From JBLUOA01 sp048060095 (GTDB lineage: Bacteria > Pseudomonadota > Alphaproteobacteria > Rhodobacterales > Rhodobacteraceae), in assembly GCF_048060095.1 (NCBI RefSeq), contig NZ_JBLUOA010000001.1, forward strand, positions 1,116,001-1,180,000: a DNA stretch of 64,000 bases, written 5' to 3'. A model generated the notes under the pieces. The model was not told the origin of the DNA. It worked only from the letters and a program-made list of their open reading frames with translations, and did no database searches. The translations under genes and the position numbers were made by a program. Below, in pieces: positions 26,026-34,993 of the stretch (positions are counted from its first letter, which is position 1; every line of letters starts with the position of its first letter).

Positions 26026-26511
26026 TCAAAGTTTCATAGACATCTCGTGCCAAGTCATTCCTCCATGTTCAGAAATCGATGGCTGCAAATAGCTGTATCC
26101 AAATCTCTCGTAGAGTGGGACGTGATGCTCTTTGCACATGAGATGGATTGTGGATTTACTCATCCTTTTCATGCGCCCCACGAATTCGACCATCAATGCC
26201 CGTGATAGACCCTTACCCTGATGCGCGGGATCAACAACAAAAGACATTATTACGACATTTGGGGCGTCGGGGTCATGGCCAACAAGCTCTTTGAACTCTT
26301 CGTCAGACATTTCGACTTCATGAGCACATCCGCAATTCACAAAGCCAACTATCTCGCCTTCAACCAAAAAAACTAGGAAGCCATCGGGATAGATCTCAAT
26401 CCTTTTGGAAATCTTTTCGAGCGTTGCTGCCTCATCGCCTTCGTAGGCATCAATCTCTATTTCAAAGCAGCGAGTTGCGTCGGAAGGTTTGGCGTTTCGA
26501 AATTCACTCAT
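26026..26511 (-). CDS. GNAT family N-acetyltransferase
   Basis: 161 residues. Acetyl-CoA site: IMSFVVDPAHQGKGLSRALM (Q-x-x-G-x-G/S). The N-terminal FRNAKPSDATRCFEIE and C-terminal VPLYERFGYSYLQPS are typical GNAT ends; the overall form is like arylalkylamine N-acetyltransferases. Substrate unknown. Monocistronic. Confidence 0.88.
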   Translation of the reverse strand: MSEFRNAKPSDATRCFEIEIDAYEGDEAATLEKISKRIEIYPDGFLVFLVEGEIVGFVNCGCAHEVEMSDEEFKELVGHDPDAPNVVIMSFVVDPAHQGKGLSRALMVEFVGRMKRMSKSTIHLMCKEHHVPLYERFGYSYLQPSISEHGGMTWHEMSMKL

Positions 26512-26642
26512 GTGCCTATACTATTCGGGATAGATCGAGTTGCAAAACCGCCGTTCGTACTCATCGCAGCATTGGTTACTGAGGGCTCGTTGCGACCATA
26601 GGAGCAAGCGCGCATCAGAATGGTGGACCCGATTGTCTACGA

Positions 26643-26762
26643 CGAGGACGGCCCATTCCGGACATTGCCGATGTAGTCAAGCGCTGCGGTGCAGCTTCAC
26701 CAAACCGGGCTTTCGCCGCACTGCGGAAATGTTGTATCACTCGAACTCACAGATCGCGGGAC
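26643..26762 (+). repeat. Dispersed repeat, copy G (120 bp identical to copy H)
   Basis: 120 bases match 32639-32758 without a mismatch by eye, at a constant offset of 5,996. Landmarks: GAGGACGGCCCATTCCGGAC, GCTGCGGTGCAGC, GAACTCACAGATCGCGGGAC. On the right, copy G departs from the family consensus immediately, while copy H continues with it. The upstream 26560-26642 also resembles repeat D. The rest of 26763-27063 has no gene; it includes GTAACGGTTAC (26956-26966), a small palindrome. Confidence 0.9.
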
Positions 26763-27063
26763 AAACGCACCGTTCGGCCTCACTACTCATAGTGATGCTT
26801 TTGATCCATAGCGGCCCTTGGCTGCCAGCGCTGCATTGCATGGTTTTCGAGGGGTGATCAACCGATGATCCTGGCCTCGCATCAAATCGCGAATGCTTGG
26901 CCATCCAAATCGGTCGTTTATATGGGTGCTTTCTGTCTCACCGTTCAAGAGGACTGTAACGGTTACTATGCAACTGTTCATTCCAGGACCGGCTTCTGGC
27001 ATAGTGATGCTGGGGAACTAAAAGAGGAACGCCGTCCCAACCGGGACCTAAGAATACTGAGCA

Positions 27064-27951
27064 ATGGACAAACTTTCGGTCATGAACGCATTCTGCCGGA
27101 TCGTCGATCGCGGCAATTTCGCTCGCGCAGCCGAGGATCTTGGCGTGTCATCGGCACTGCTCAGCCGCGAGGTGAAGCTGCTCGAAGAGAGCCTCTGCTG
27201 CGTGCTTCTCACTCGGACCACACGCACCATGTCGCTGACCGACCATGGACGTCACTACTATGATCAGGCTCAGGCGATATTGGACGCGGTCGGACAGGTT
27301 GAAGACCGGATACGGCGGCATTCAGGCGAGGTGCGCGGAAATCTCAGGATCAATGCGCCGAACTCCTATGGGCAGATTGTGCTGTCGCCGCTGATACCTG
27401 AATTTCTGACCCAACATCCCGATCTTGAAGTGACGCTGTCGCTGGATGATCGAGTTATCGACATGATCGAAGGTGGGTTCGATCTGTCGATCCGCATTCG
27501 CGCCGAGTTACCGGATTCAGCGTTGGTTGCGCGCAGGCTTTCCACTGTCCGCCAGCGCCTGTTTGCCAGCCCGGACTATCTTGCGCAGGCCGGCACACCA
27601 AAGACGCCGACGGCGCTACGTGACCATGCGACCGCAGCCTACATGCTCGCTGACGATGCACTGCACTGGACGCTGACAGGACGGGATAGAACTGAGGTGA
27701 TCACCCTGGCGCCACGGCTCAGGGTCGGGTCAAGTTTGGTCTTGCGGGATCTGCTGATCGCAGGGTTCGGGATCGGTGCTCTACCGGATTTCATATCTGA
27801 CATCCCGGAGGCGGATGGGCGACTTGTGCGGGTCTTGCCAGACTACGAGCTGCCGCCACGCTACGTTTTCGCCGTGACCGCCTCGCGGCTGGGGTCTGAC
27901 GCCAAGGTCACGGCCTTTCTCGATCAACTACGCGCCACCCTCGCGCCCTGA
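27064..27951 (+). CDS. LysR family transcriptional regulator
   Basis: 295 residues. N-terminal winged HTH (MDKLSVMNAFCRIVDRGNFA and RAAEDLGVSSALLSREVKLLE), then the periplasmic-binding-like effector domain. It is closest in form to the CrgA/DmlR-like branch (RIRAELPDSALVARRLS). Genes downstream are on the same strand after a 105-bp gap, so it likely controls the quinone reductase operon. The gap holds TTAACGCCCGGTAAAA and CCCGGTTAAT, a possible imperfect binding site. Confidence 0.92.
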   Translation: MDKLSVMNAFCRIVDRGNFARAAEDLGVSSALLSREVKLLEESLCCVLLTRTTRTMSLTDHGRHYYDQAQAILDAVGQVEDRIRRHSGEVRGNLRINAPNSYGQIVLSPLIPEFLTQHPDLEVTLSLDDRVIDMIEGGFDLSIRIRAELPDSALVARRLSTVRQRLFASPDYLAQAGTPKTPTALRDHATAAYMLADDALHWTLTGRDRTEVITLAPRLRVGSSLVLRDLLIAGFGIGALPDFISDIPEADGRLVRVLPDYELPPRYVFAVTASRLGSDAKVTAFLDQLRATLAP

Positions 27952-28056
27952 CATTCTTAACGCCCGGTAAAATATGATTTGCGCAAAGCCCGGTTAATCC
28001 AGCGCCGCCAAATGCGCATCCTCTGAGCAACGAAATAAACAGCTCAAGAGGATCAC

Positions 28057-28680
28057 ATGACCCGCATACTCGTTCTTTACTACTCCAGCTACGGCCATGT
28101 CCGCACGCTCGCCGAGGCCGAGGCCGAAGGTGCGCGAACAGTGACAGGCGCAATCGTCGATATTCGCCGAGTGCCCGAAACCGTTCCGGCTCACATCCGC
28201 AAGTCCTCCGGCTTTATCGAAGATGATACGCCCGAGGCTGCCCCCGCCGATATGGCAAACTATGACGCAATCATTTTTGGCACGCCGACACGGTTCGGCA
28301 TGATGGCAAGCCAAATGAAACAATTCCTCGATATGGCTGGTGGCCTTTGGGCGCAGAATGCTTTGATCGGCAAGGTCGGCGCGGTGTTTGCCTCGACCGG
28401 ATCGCAGCATGGTGGTCACGAGGCGACGATGCTGTCCTCGCATATCCCGCTTTTGCATTTCGGTATGGTGATTGCCGGCATGCCTTACACTTTTGCCGGT
28501 CAGACCACCCGCGACGGCATCATCGGTGGCGCGCCTTATGGCGCCGGAACGATTGCCGGGGCGGATGGTGCGTTGCAGCCAACGGAAACCGATCTTGCCG
28601 GTGCCCGATTTCAGGGCGCACATGTCGCCCGGCTCGCCGTTGCGCTGAGTTCGGCGCGGTCCTTGGCAGAGGTTGCGTGA
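28057..28680 (+). CDS. NAD(P)H:quinone oxidoreductase, WrbA type
   Basis: 207 residues of flavodoxin fold. FMN site: LVLYYSSYGHVRTLAEA; FGTPTRFGMMASQMKQFLD; then FASTGSQHGGHEATMLS. These match WrbA/Lot6-type tetrameric enzymes that reduce quinones by two electrons, avoiding semiquinone radicals. AAGAGGATCAC precedes the ATG. Its TGA overlaps the ATG of the next gene, so it is first in an operon placed under the LysR gene. Confidence 0.92.
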   Translation: MTRILVLYYSSYGHVRTLAEAEAEGARTVTGAIVDIRRVPETVPAHIRKSSGFIEDDTPEAAPADMANYDAIIFGTPTRFGMMASQMKQFLDMAGGLWAQNALIGKVGAVFASTGSQHGGHEATMLSSHIPLLHFGMVIAGMPYTFAGQTTRDGIIGGAPYGAGTIAGADGALQPTETDLAGARFQGAHVARLAVALSSARSLAEVA

Positions 28681-29330
28681 TGTCCAGCCGACCCGATCTT
28701 ACCCTCGATTTCTTTCACGACGTCGTCTGCTGCTGGTGCTTCAATATCTCGTCGCGGATGCGCAGGTTGACCTCCGAGTTCGATCTCGACATCCGGCACC
28801 GCACCTTCGTGCTGCAAGCAAGTCCTGCCGAAATGCGCGTGCGTTGGGGAAGTCCCGACGAAGCGAGTCAAACCATCCTTGGCCACTGGGACACCTGCCG
28901 CGCCGTAAGCGATCAGCCAGAGTTGATTGATGTCGATGCCATGCGCCAAGCAGACTTTGACTATCCGCATGGATACACCGCCGCGCTGGCCTGCAAGGCG
29001 GCAGAGGTTTTAGGTGGACAGGAACTACACTGGACGCTGTTCGACCGGATCCAGCTTGCGCACCTGTCCGAGGCCCGCAATATCGCCGACCCTGCGGAAC
29101 TCACGCAACTTGCTCAGGATGTCGGGCTTGATCCCGATCAGTTCGCATTGGCGATGACCGATCCGGCGATAGCGCGCGACGTCGAGGCCGACCGCCAACA
29201 CGCCCGCGCTTTGCAGGTGCGTGCAATCCCAGCCCTTGTGGTTCGCGAAACGGGTACCCGCCTTGTGAACGGCCCACTTGACGACCTGCGCGCGCAAATC
29301 CGCGCCGCAATTCACCTCAATCCCAACTGA
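28680..29330 (+). CDS. DsbA family oxidoreductase (FrnE-like)
   Basis: 216 residues, 2-hydroxychromene isomerase/DsbA fold. The active site reads FFHDVVCCWCFN, a CCWC form of CxxC without a signal peptide, so the protein is cytoplasmic. VRAIPALVV holds the conserved cis-Pro and GPLDDLR follows. FrnE-like members handle oxidative stress or polyketide intermediates. Start codon overlaps the WrbA stop (TGATG). Confidence 0.88.
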   Translation: MSSRPDLTLDFFHDVVCCWCFNISSRMRRLTSEFDLDIRHRTFVLQASPAEMRVRWGSPDEASQTILGHWDTCRAVSDQPELIDVDAMRQADFDYPHGYTAALACKAAEVLGGQELHWTLFDRIQLAHLSEARNIADPAELTQLAQDVGLDPDQFALAMTDPAIARDVEADRQHARALQVRAIPALVVRETGTRLVNGPLDDLRAQIRAAIHLNPN

Positions 29331-29345
29331 AGAAAGGCACATTCG

Positions 29346-29486
29346 ATGTTTCGCAAACCTTCACCCCGCTCTGAAGCGCGCCGTCACCGGCGCGGCGTTC
29401 CACGCGATCTTTCACCGCGCTTGATGCGCGATATCGGTCTTGAACCATGGCCCGACCGGTCCGTCACGATCCCCCGCCTTTGGTAG
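29346..29486 (+). CDS. DUF1127 (YjiS-like) small protein
   Basis: 46 residues, basic: MFRKPSPRSEARRHRRGVPR followed by DLSPRLMRDIGLEPWPDRSV. The LxxxLMRDIGL core is the DUF1127 signature. Members in Rhodobacterales and rhizobia are small, often stress-linked and RNA-binding. It lies 15 bp after the DsbA-like gene and 38 bp before the EamA gene. Confidence 0.75.
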   Translation: MFRKPSPRSEARRHRRGVPRDLSPRLMRDIGLEPWPDRSVTIPRLW

Positions 29487-29524
29487 CCGTCCGCGCTGCC
29501 ATCGGCCCAAAAAGGAGCCCCGCT

Positions 29525-30403
29525 ATGTCCCGCATGAAGGATACCATTCTCACCGCGCTCGCCCCGGCAGTCTGGGGCAGTACCTACCTTGTCACGACGC
29601 AGTCACTGCCTGCCGATGTTCCGCTGACACTCGCGGTGCTCAGGGCATTGCCTGCCGGGCTTCTCCTATTGGTGGTCACCCGAAACCTGCCGTCGCAGGT
29701 CTGGATCGGGCGGGTATTCCTACTTGGTGCGTTCAATTTCGCGATCTTCTGGTCGCTGCTATTCATTGCCGCCTATCGTCTTCCGGGCGGCGTAGCGGCC
29801 ACACTGGGCGCGACGCAAACGTTAATGGTGCTTGGCCTGTCGCGTCCTTTGCTCGGCACGGGCATTCGTCCGGCTTCGGTGTTTGCCGCATTTGCGGGCA
29901 TCGGGGGGGTCGCGCTACTTGTTCTCAATCCGCAAGCAACCCTTGATCCTGTCGGGATAGCCGCCGGATTGGGCGGGGCCGCGTCGATGGCCTTGGGCAC
30001 GGTTTTGTCCCGCAAATGGCAACCACCTGTGCCCGCCCTAACGTTCACTGCTTGGCAGCTGACGGCGGGGGGCTTGCTGCTCTTGCCTGTGGCACTCGTT
30101 TTCGAACCGACCCTGCCGCCACTCACACCAACCAATCTGGCGGGGCTTGTCTGGCTCGGCCTGATCGGTGCGGCGGTGACGTATTGGCTCTGGTTTCGCG
30201 GCGTCGCCCGAATTGAACCCGGTGCCGTATCAATGCTTGGCCTGATGAGCCCGCTCACTGCAGTTCTGCTGGGATGGCTCTGGCTCGACCAGTCCCTGAC
30301 GCTCCAGCAATCCATCGGCGCAGCAATCCTGCTCGCCTCGGTCTGGCTCGGCCAGATCGCCAATCTTCCCCAACGTTTCACAAACAGAAAGGTCACCCTA
30401 TGA
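29525..30403 (+). CDS. EamA/DMT family transporter
   Basis: 292 residues, ten predicted transmembrane helices in two EamA repeats (first begins LAPAVWGSTYLVTTQ, second ends near GAAILLASVWLGQ). It belongs to the drug/metabolite transporter group that usually exports amino acids or metabolites. AAGGAG lies 7 bases before ATG 29525. Its stop overlaps the ATG of the hydrolase (ATGA), so both are in the same operon. Confidence 0.92.
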   Translation: MSRMKDTILTALAPAVWGSTYLVTTQSLPADVPLTLAVLRALPAGLLLLVVTRNLPSQVWIGRVFLLGAFNFAIFWSLLFIAAYRLPGGVAATLGATQTLMVLGLSRPLLGTGIRPASVFAAFAGIGGVALLVLNPQATLDPVGIAAGLGGAASMALGTVLSRKWQPPVPALTFTAWQLTAGGLLLLPVALVFEPTLPPLTPTNLAGLVWLGLIGAAVTYWLWFRGVARIEPGAVSMLGLMSPLTAVLLGWLWLDQSLTLQQSIGAAILLASVWLGQIANLPQRFTNRKVTL

Positions 30404-31251
30404 AACGCATGATTACCCTAACATCTGCGGCGCTTTTTGCTCTGCCCTTTGCTGCACAGGCAGACGAAGGCACCTTTGTCTCCGACGGCGTGCCGCTTCA
30501 CTACACCGACCAAGGCACTGGGTCCGCTGTCGTGATGTTGCACGCGTTCGCCGGATCGTCGGTTCTTTGGGCGAGCAACGGACTCATGCCGCTCGACGGG
30601 TTTCGCGTGATCAGTTTTGATGCCCGTGGCCACGGAGAGAGCTGCAAGCCCACCGAGGCCGATGCCTATGGCACGCAAATGGTAGATGACGTGATCCGGA
30701 TCATGGACGATCGCGGCGTCGAAACCGCGCACATCGTCGGCTACTCGATGGGGGCCGAAACCGCGTTGAAACTCGCCACGACATATCCGGACCGCGTGTT
30801 GTCACTGGTCGTTGCCGGCTCTGGCTGGTCGGGTGAAGCCGAGGCGCAGACTTACGGATTCATCGCCGATGCCCTTGGCGGTGTCGCGACGTTTGGCGAC
30901 TTCATGGTCGCCATGGCCCCGGACGGAAACGCTACAAGCGAAGAGGACATGCGAACCGGAATCGCAATGTTGAGCGCGCATGGCATCTCTCCGGATCAGG
31001 ACGCCGCGCCGCTGGCCGCGACCGCTGGCGCGATGCACGAGGTAATCGGGCTTTCATCCGCAACGCTTTCCGCAATCGACGTTCCGGTACTGGGCATCGC
31101 GGGGGAAACAGATGAAGAGCGCAAAAATGTTGCCCGCTTAGGTGACGCAATTCCCGACTTCTCGTTTGTCATGATCCCTGATGCGGATCATCTTTCGGCA
31201 CCGCTCGCTCCACTTTTCACACAAACCGTTTCGGCCTTTCTGAAAGACTGA
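30400..31251 (+). CDS. Secreted alpha/beta hydrolase
   Basis: 283 residues. Signal peptide MKRMITLTSAALFALPFAAQA, then the alpha/beta-hydrolase core: HYTDQGTGSAVVMLHAFAGS (oxyanion strand), FDARGHGES, nucleophile elbow GYSMGA (Ser), and the C-terminal catalytic His in PDADHLSAPL. Esterase or lactonase activity is likely; substrate unknown. Translationally coupled to the EamA transporter. Confidence 0.88.
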   Translation: MKRMITLTSAALFALPFAAQADEGTFVSDGVPLHYTDQGTGSAVVMLHAFAGSSVLWASNGLMPLDGFRVISFDARGHGESCKPTEADAYGTQMVDDVIRIMDDRGVETAHIVGYSMGAETALKLATTYPDRVLSLVVAGSGWSGEAEAQTYGFIADALGGVATFGDFMVAMAPDGNATSEEDMRTGIAMLSAHGISPDQDAAPLAATAGAMHEVIGLSSATLSAIDVPVLGIAGETDEERKNVARLGDAIPDFSFVMIPDADHLSAPLAPLFTQTVSAFLKD

Positions 31252-31277
31252 CAGCCCCCATCGAAAGGAATGGACCC

Positions 31278-31979
31278 ATGCATATACGGCTAACCCAAAC
31301 TGAAATTTCCACCGCGCGCAGTGCCGGGTTGCTTTACCTCATCATCATTGTGTGCGGGATCAGCGCCGAAATCATGCTGCGCGGTCCAGTGATTGACCTG
31401 ATGGACGCCAGCGACACCGCAGAGGCAATTCTTGCGTCGCTGGGGCGCTTCCGGCTTTCCATTGCCTTTGATCTGATCATGGCGCTGGCCGATGCCGGAC
31501 TTGCCGTCCTGCTCTTCGTGCTGTTCCGCCCCGTTGCTCCCGCGCTTGCACTGGCGGCGATGGTCTTCCGGCTGGTTCAGTCGGTGATCATCGGCGCCAA
31601 TTTGATGAACCTGCAAGCCGCGGTGCTTTTGTTGACTGGCAGTCAGGAAACCGCCGCGCTGGCCTCTGATCAGGTCGACGCCATGAGCCTGCTGTTTCTC
31701 AACCTGCATGGTCATGGCTACGATCTCGGGCTGGTGTTCTTTGGCATCAACAGCCTGATGACAGGTGCCCTGATCTGGCGCGCGGGCTTTATTCACAAAG
31801 CCTTTGGCGTAGGCGTCGCGTTGGCTGGCATGGTCTATCTGATCGGCAGCGCCTTGCGGTTTTTCGCGCCAGAGCTTTCGGCAATGTTTGCTCCGGCCTA
31901 TGGGCTGACCATGATTGCTGAAACTGCGTTTTGTTTGTGGCTCTTGTCTGCAAGGAAAATCGCACGAAACCGTGGTTGA
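31278..31979 (+). CDS. DUF4386 membrane protein
   Basis: 233 residues with six hydrophobic helices (for example LLYLIIIVCGISAEI and DLIMALADAGLAVLLFVLF). RSAGLLYL near the N-terminus and LNLHGHGYDLGLVFFGINSL are the DUF4386 marks. Function unknown; it is often found beside antibiotic-related or stress genes. AAAGGAAT before the ATG; same orientation as the rest of the segment. Confidence 0.85.
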   Translation: MHIRLTQTEISTARSAGLLYLIIIVCGISAEIMLRGPVIDLMDASDTAEAILASLGRFRLSIAFDLIMALADAGLAVLLFVLFRPVAPALALAAMVFRLVQSVIIGANLMNLQAAVLLLTGSQETAALASDQVDAMSLLFLNLHGHGYDLGLVFFGINSLMTGALIWRAGFIHKAFGVGVALAGMVYLIGSALRFFAPELSAMFAPAYGLTMIAETAFCLWLLSARKIARNRG

Positions 31980-32044
31980 GCCAATCGGCTCACGGTTTCA
32001 CTGGATCCGACTGTGTTGTTTAATGAATGATCAGGAGAAGCTTG

Positions 32045-32527
32045 ATGACAGAACGAGGTTTCACCATCCGCGCCCTTGGCGAAATCGCCATCCGCTGCAT
32101 TCACCTTGACGCGATGGTCGCGTTCTACCGTGACGTGATCGGGCTCGAACCGCTTGGTGATCCGGACAACGGCCGCGTCGTTTTCTTCCGAATTGCCGAA
32201 GGGTTTGGCGGCCACACCGCCGTGTTGGCGCTATTTCGTCACGACATCGAAGGCGCTGGCCACACCGAGGCAGGTGATGTGCCGCCGGTGACGGGTTCGG
32301 GGTCTTCACTGCATCACATCGCGCTCAGCCTGCCCTGGGAGGAACAAGATGCCGTCGTTGCATGGTACGAAAAACTCGGTCGGGACTACACCATAGAAAC
32401 GTTCGATTGGGTCGGGTGGCGCGGTGTCTTTACCTTCGATCCCGACGGCAACACCGTCGAACTTGTCGCCAAGAATCCGCAGTGGAGCGAGTGTTCAAGC
32501 CCATCACCAGAACTTACTACCCGTTGA
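32045..32527 (+). CDS. VOC family protein (glyoxalase/dioxygenase fold)
   Basis: 160 residues, one vicinal-oxygen-chelate domain: CIHLDAMVAFYRDVIGLEPL with a first metal His, SLHHIALSLPW with a second, and FTFDPDGNTVELVAKN with the Glu ligand. Ligands are in place for a metal-dependent enzyme, but the reaction (isomerase, dioxygenase, fosfomycin-type transferase or binding protein) cannot be told. AGGAGAAGCTTG before ATG 32045. It closes the segment between repeats G and H. Confidence 0.85.
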   Translation: MTERGFTIRALGEIAIRCIHLDAMVAFYRDVIGLEPLGDPDNGRVVFFRIAEGFGGHTAVLALFRHDIEGAGHTEAGDVPPVTGSGSSLHHIALSLPWEEQDAVVAWYEKLGRDYTIETFDWVGWRGVFTFDPDGNTVELVAKNPQWSECSSPSPELTTR

Positions 32528-32638
32528 ACCACTCTGCAAAGCGGACGTTGGCCGCGCAGCAGCAAGTCGGGGGTATGGGCTCGCAGCGGACCTTAGAGGC
32601 GGCGCAGCATCAACGGGTTCGCGTCTCCATCTAACTGG

Positions 32639-32785
32639 CGAGGACGGCCCATTCCGGACATTGCCGATGTAGTCAAGCGCTGCGGTGCAGCTTCACCAAA
32701 CCGGGCTTTCGCCGCACTGCGGAAATGTTGTATCACTCGAACTCACAGATCGCGGGACGAAGTTGTCATTCACTGCACTTGCTTC
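32639..32785 (+). repeat. Dispersed repeat, copy H (first 120 bp identical to copy G)
   Basis: The first 120 bases (to 32758) are identical to 26643-26762. The following GAAGTTGTCATTCACTGCAC continues the family consensus, so this copy looks like the resident one. It runs into the 3' end of the broken hydrolase gene. Confidence 0.9.
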
Positions 32786-33500
32786 AACGTCGGCTTTCGG
32801 TACGCAGGATCTAGTCGCTTACGATTTTCTTCCCAATGAAACGGCTGGAACATCAACCAGTGGCCTTTATTGTGGCCCGGAACAATCACGATATGGACCT
32901 CACTCTGAGCGCCCATCTCTTCCAAGGCCGCAAGGTTCATTTGGGAATGCTCAATGCTGTAGAATACGTCGTTCTCGCCATAAACGGATAAGACCGGTCC
33001 ATCGAAAGTCCCTATGCGCCGAAAGAGTGTCGGATTGATTTCGAGGTCCCCAAAGCCCTCCGCCACCCATCCTCCAACGAAGTTGATTACGCCCGCAGCC
33101 TTTTCCGGATCCTCCCCAGCCTGCATGAGGGCAACCACGTCCCGCGTGAGAAACCTGTAAGAAGGACTGGTCCCGAACTCACATCAGGCCGTTGCTTCAA
33201 CGCGCGCAAGGCAGCGTTTGCATCTGCTAGACCGCGTTCCGCCCCGGCCAGCGATAGTCGCGCCTCCGGCGAATATCCTAAACAGTTAGATGCGTTGCTC
33301 CAAGACGGCAGGTAACCAGTGTCGTATGAATATTTCGAATAACCGTTCAAAGGGGTCGAGTGGGTCTTTTCCACAAAAAAATCCGGCTGCTCGTAGATCC
33401 ACGCGAAATCCCACGATGCAATCGTAGTCAATCCAGCGTTTCGGGCCGCAAAGCACCCAACAACGGTCCGGAGTAACTCGAGTGGTTCGAGCGGGGCCAT
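32770..33500 (-). pseudogene. Broken alpha/beta hydrolase (dienelactone hydrolase-like)
   Basis: Two frames join into one protein. The first (33500 to about 33140) holds TIASWDFAWIYEQPDFF and the nucleophile elbow LLTGFSRG. The second (33138 to 32770) continues VVALMQAGEDPEKAAGVINF and has catalytic Asp in VYGENDVFY and His in PGHNKGHWL. The frames differ by a one-base deletion near 33138-33143. The 5' end is also missing: a TAG stands just before 33500 and the integrase tail overlaps. The gene is inactive. Confidence 0.75.
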
Positions 33501-34867
33501 GAACTATCGGACCTATGCCGGAAGACCGGCAATGATTGTGATGCGGGATCGTCAATTACAGTATTTTTTGAGGTCGAAATGGGACGCTCTGTTGTCTGCA
33601 GCAACGTCGAGAAACATCTTTCGATCTCATCGGCTTTCCTGAAAGAGGTCAAATGACCGTAGGTCGAGCTTACCGTTTGAGTATTCGCGTGTCCTAGTTG
33701 ATCTGCAACGGTCATCAATGACGCTCCATCCTGCAATAGCTGACTCGCGTAAGTGTGCCTGAGTCCATGAAACGTCAAGTTTCTTGGCAAACCGGCCAGT
33801 GTTCGAGCGTGCTGGAAATATGATCTGTATTCGCCTCCCCAAATGCGACCATTACTCTTACGGAACATTCGATCAGATCCGGTCTTGTCTTTCGTCAATC
33901 CTCGGAAAAATTCGATGGCTTCCGACGGTAAGAGTACATGACGAGTTTTGCGGCCTTTAGGACTCGCCACAAATAGCGATCTGGTGTGTTCGGAAAAATC
34001 TTTCGCAGACATTGCGATGAGCTCATTTGCGCGACAGCCCGTGTAGAGAGCGGCCGTCACTAACTGACGGAGATCAATATTGCACTTTTCCAGAAGCAGG
34101 TGACACTCGGCTCTATCCAGAAAAATGATCCGAGGTCGATCCACATTCGGCAGCCTCCTCAAGCATCGCATCGGGTGATCGTTTTCCAGGTGCCGCCGTT
34201 CCCACGCTAACTCAAATGCACCACGCAGTATGCTGACGAGAGCATTGAACGTCTTCTTTCGTTTGCGCAGTTGATCTTGAGACATTGATCGAATGTTCAA
34301 TCGACTGGTTGCAACATTCTTTGACCGCTTGGGTGGTGTTTCTAGTACATCCACTGCCAGTTTATGAAATGCATTGCCGTCGAATTCAGCGATAGGAATA
34401 TGGGAGACGCGGGGAACAAGATGGTAGTTTATCAGGCTTACGAGCGTTTCAAAGTGGGACCGACTGGCCGCAAGAACTTTCCATTCCAGGTACTCTTTTA
34501 GTGCGTGACCGACTGTGTATTCTCGACAAATTGGACAAATGCTGAGATCACGCTTTGATCCGACTTGATAGGGCTCAGCCGCGACCGCAACGACTTCTCG
34601 CGTTGAAAACCAGATCTCCGCCAGCTTAACCGCTTCATGGAAATCGGCAGTCAGTCTACGAGCCCGGAATGCTTGGCACAATCGCCGCTGACTATAACCT
34701 CCGTCACGTCGGCGAACGCGAGCGACCCAATATCCCACTCGGTCGCGCTTTACTTCAAGGCCAACGTGACGACAATAACTCAATATGTTGAAATAAGGCG
34801 ACTTTCGAGCGGATAAACTCAATACGACATCTTGATCACTTAAGTCGGGTCGCCAATTTGCGTTCAT
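33428..34867 (-). CDS. Large tyrosine recombinase 1
   Basis: 479 residues from ATG 34867 (AAGGA upstream; 15 more codons are open). The N-terminal domain ends in CPICREYTVGHALKEYLEWK, a possible zinc pair. The catalytic domain has the full set: Arg in LYTGCRANEL, HGLRHTYAS (HxxR), LGHANTQTVSSTYGHL (His and nucleophile Tyr). It is paralogous to the recombinase at 36313-37812 with the same layout. The last roughly 50 residues beyond ERCFSTLLQ run into the broken hydrolase and look like read-through sequence, so the native end was probably lost at a junction. Confidence 0.85.
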   Translation of the reverse strand: MNANWRPDLSDQDVVLSLSARKSPYFNILSYCRHVGLEVKRDRVGYWVARVRRRDGGYSQRRLCQAFRARRLTADFHEAVKLAEIWFSTREVVAVAAEPYQVGSKRDLSICPICREYTVGHALKEYLEWKVLAASRSHFETLVSLINYHLVPRVSHIPIAEFDGNAFHKLAVDVLETPPKRSKNVATSRLNIRSMSQDQLRKRKKTFNALVSILRGAFELAWERRHLENDHPMRCLRRLPNVDRPRIIFLDRAECHLLLEKCNIDLRQLVTAALYTGCRANELIAMSAKDFSEHTRSLFVASPKGRKTRHVLLPSEAIEFFRGLTKDKTGSDRMFRKSNGRIWGGEYRSYFQHARTLAGLPRNLTFHGLRHTYASQLLQDGASLMTVADQLGHANTQTVSSTYGHLTSFRKADEIERCFSTLLQTTERPISTSKNTVIDDPASQSLPVFRHRSDSSWPRSNHSSYSGPLLGALRPETLD

Positions 34868-34993
34868 TGCTGCGTCCTTATTGGCCCGAATCTCAAGCAC
34901 CCATCGAGCCATCGAGGCGGGCCGCCAACACTAAGATGGCTGGGTTCCTAGCCAATAAAATTGCCCTTCAGCCGCCGCTCCGCAAGTGACATA

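Larger units (their letters stand above)
26643..32758. mobile_element. Candidate 6.0-kb segment bounded by 120-bp direct repeats
   Basis: Perfect direct repeats at both ends enclose a self-contained set of eight plus-strand genes (LysR to VOC). Outside are an unrelated minus-strand acetyltransferase and a broken hydrolase. No transposase or integrase is inside. The layout fits insertion of a circle by homologous recombination between repeat copies, or a tandem duplication followed by loss. The direction of events cannot be told. Confidence 0.45.

Noticed and set aside
19195..32785. Classical integron (attC sites) for the repeat-separated units
   Set aside because: No RYYYAAC/GTTRRRY end pairs were found, no IntI-type integrase is next to the array, and the genes run in both directions. 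The resemblance is in layout only.
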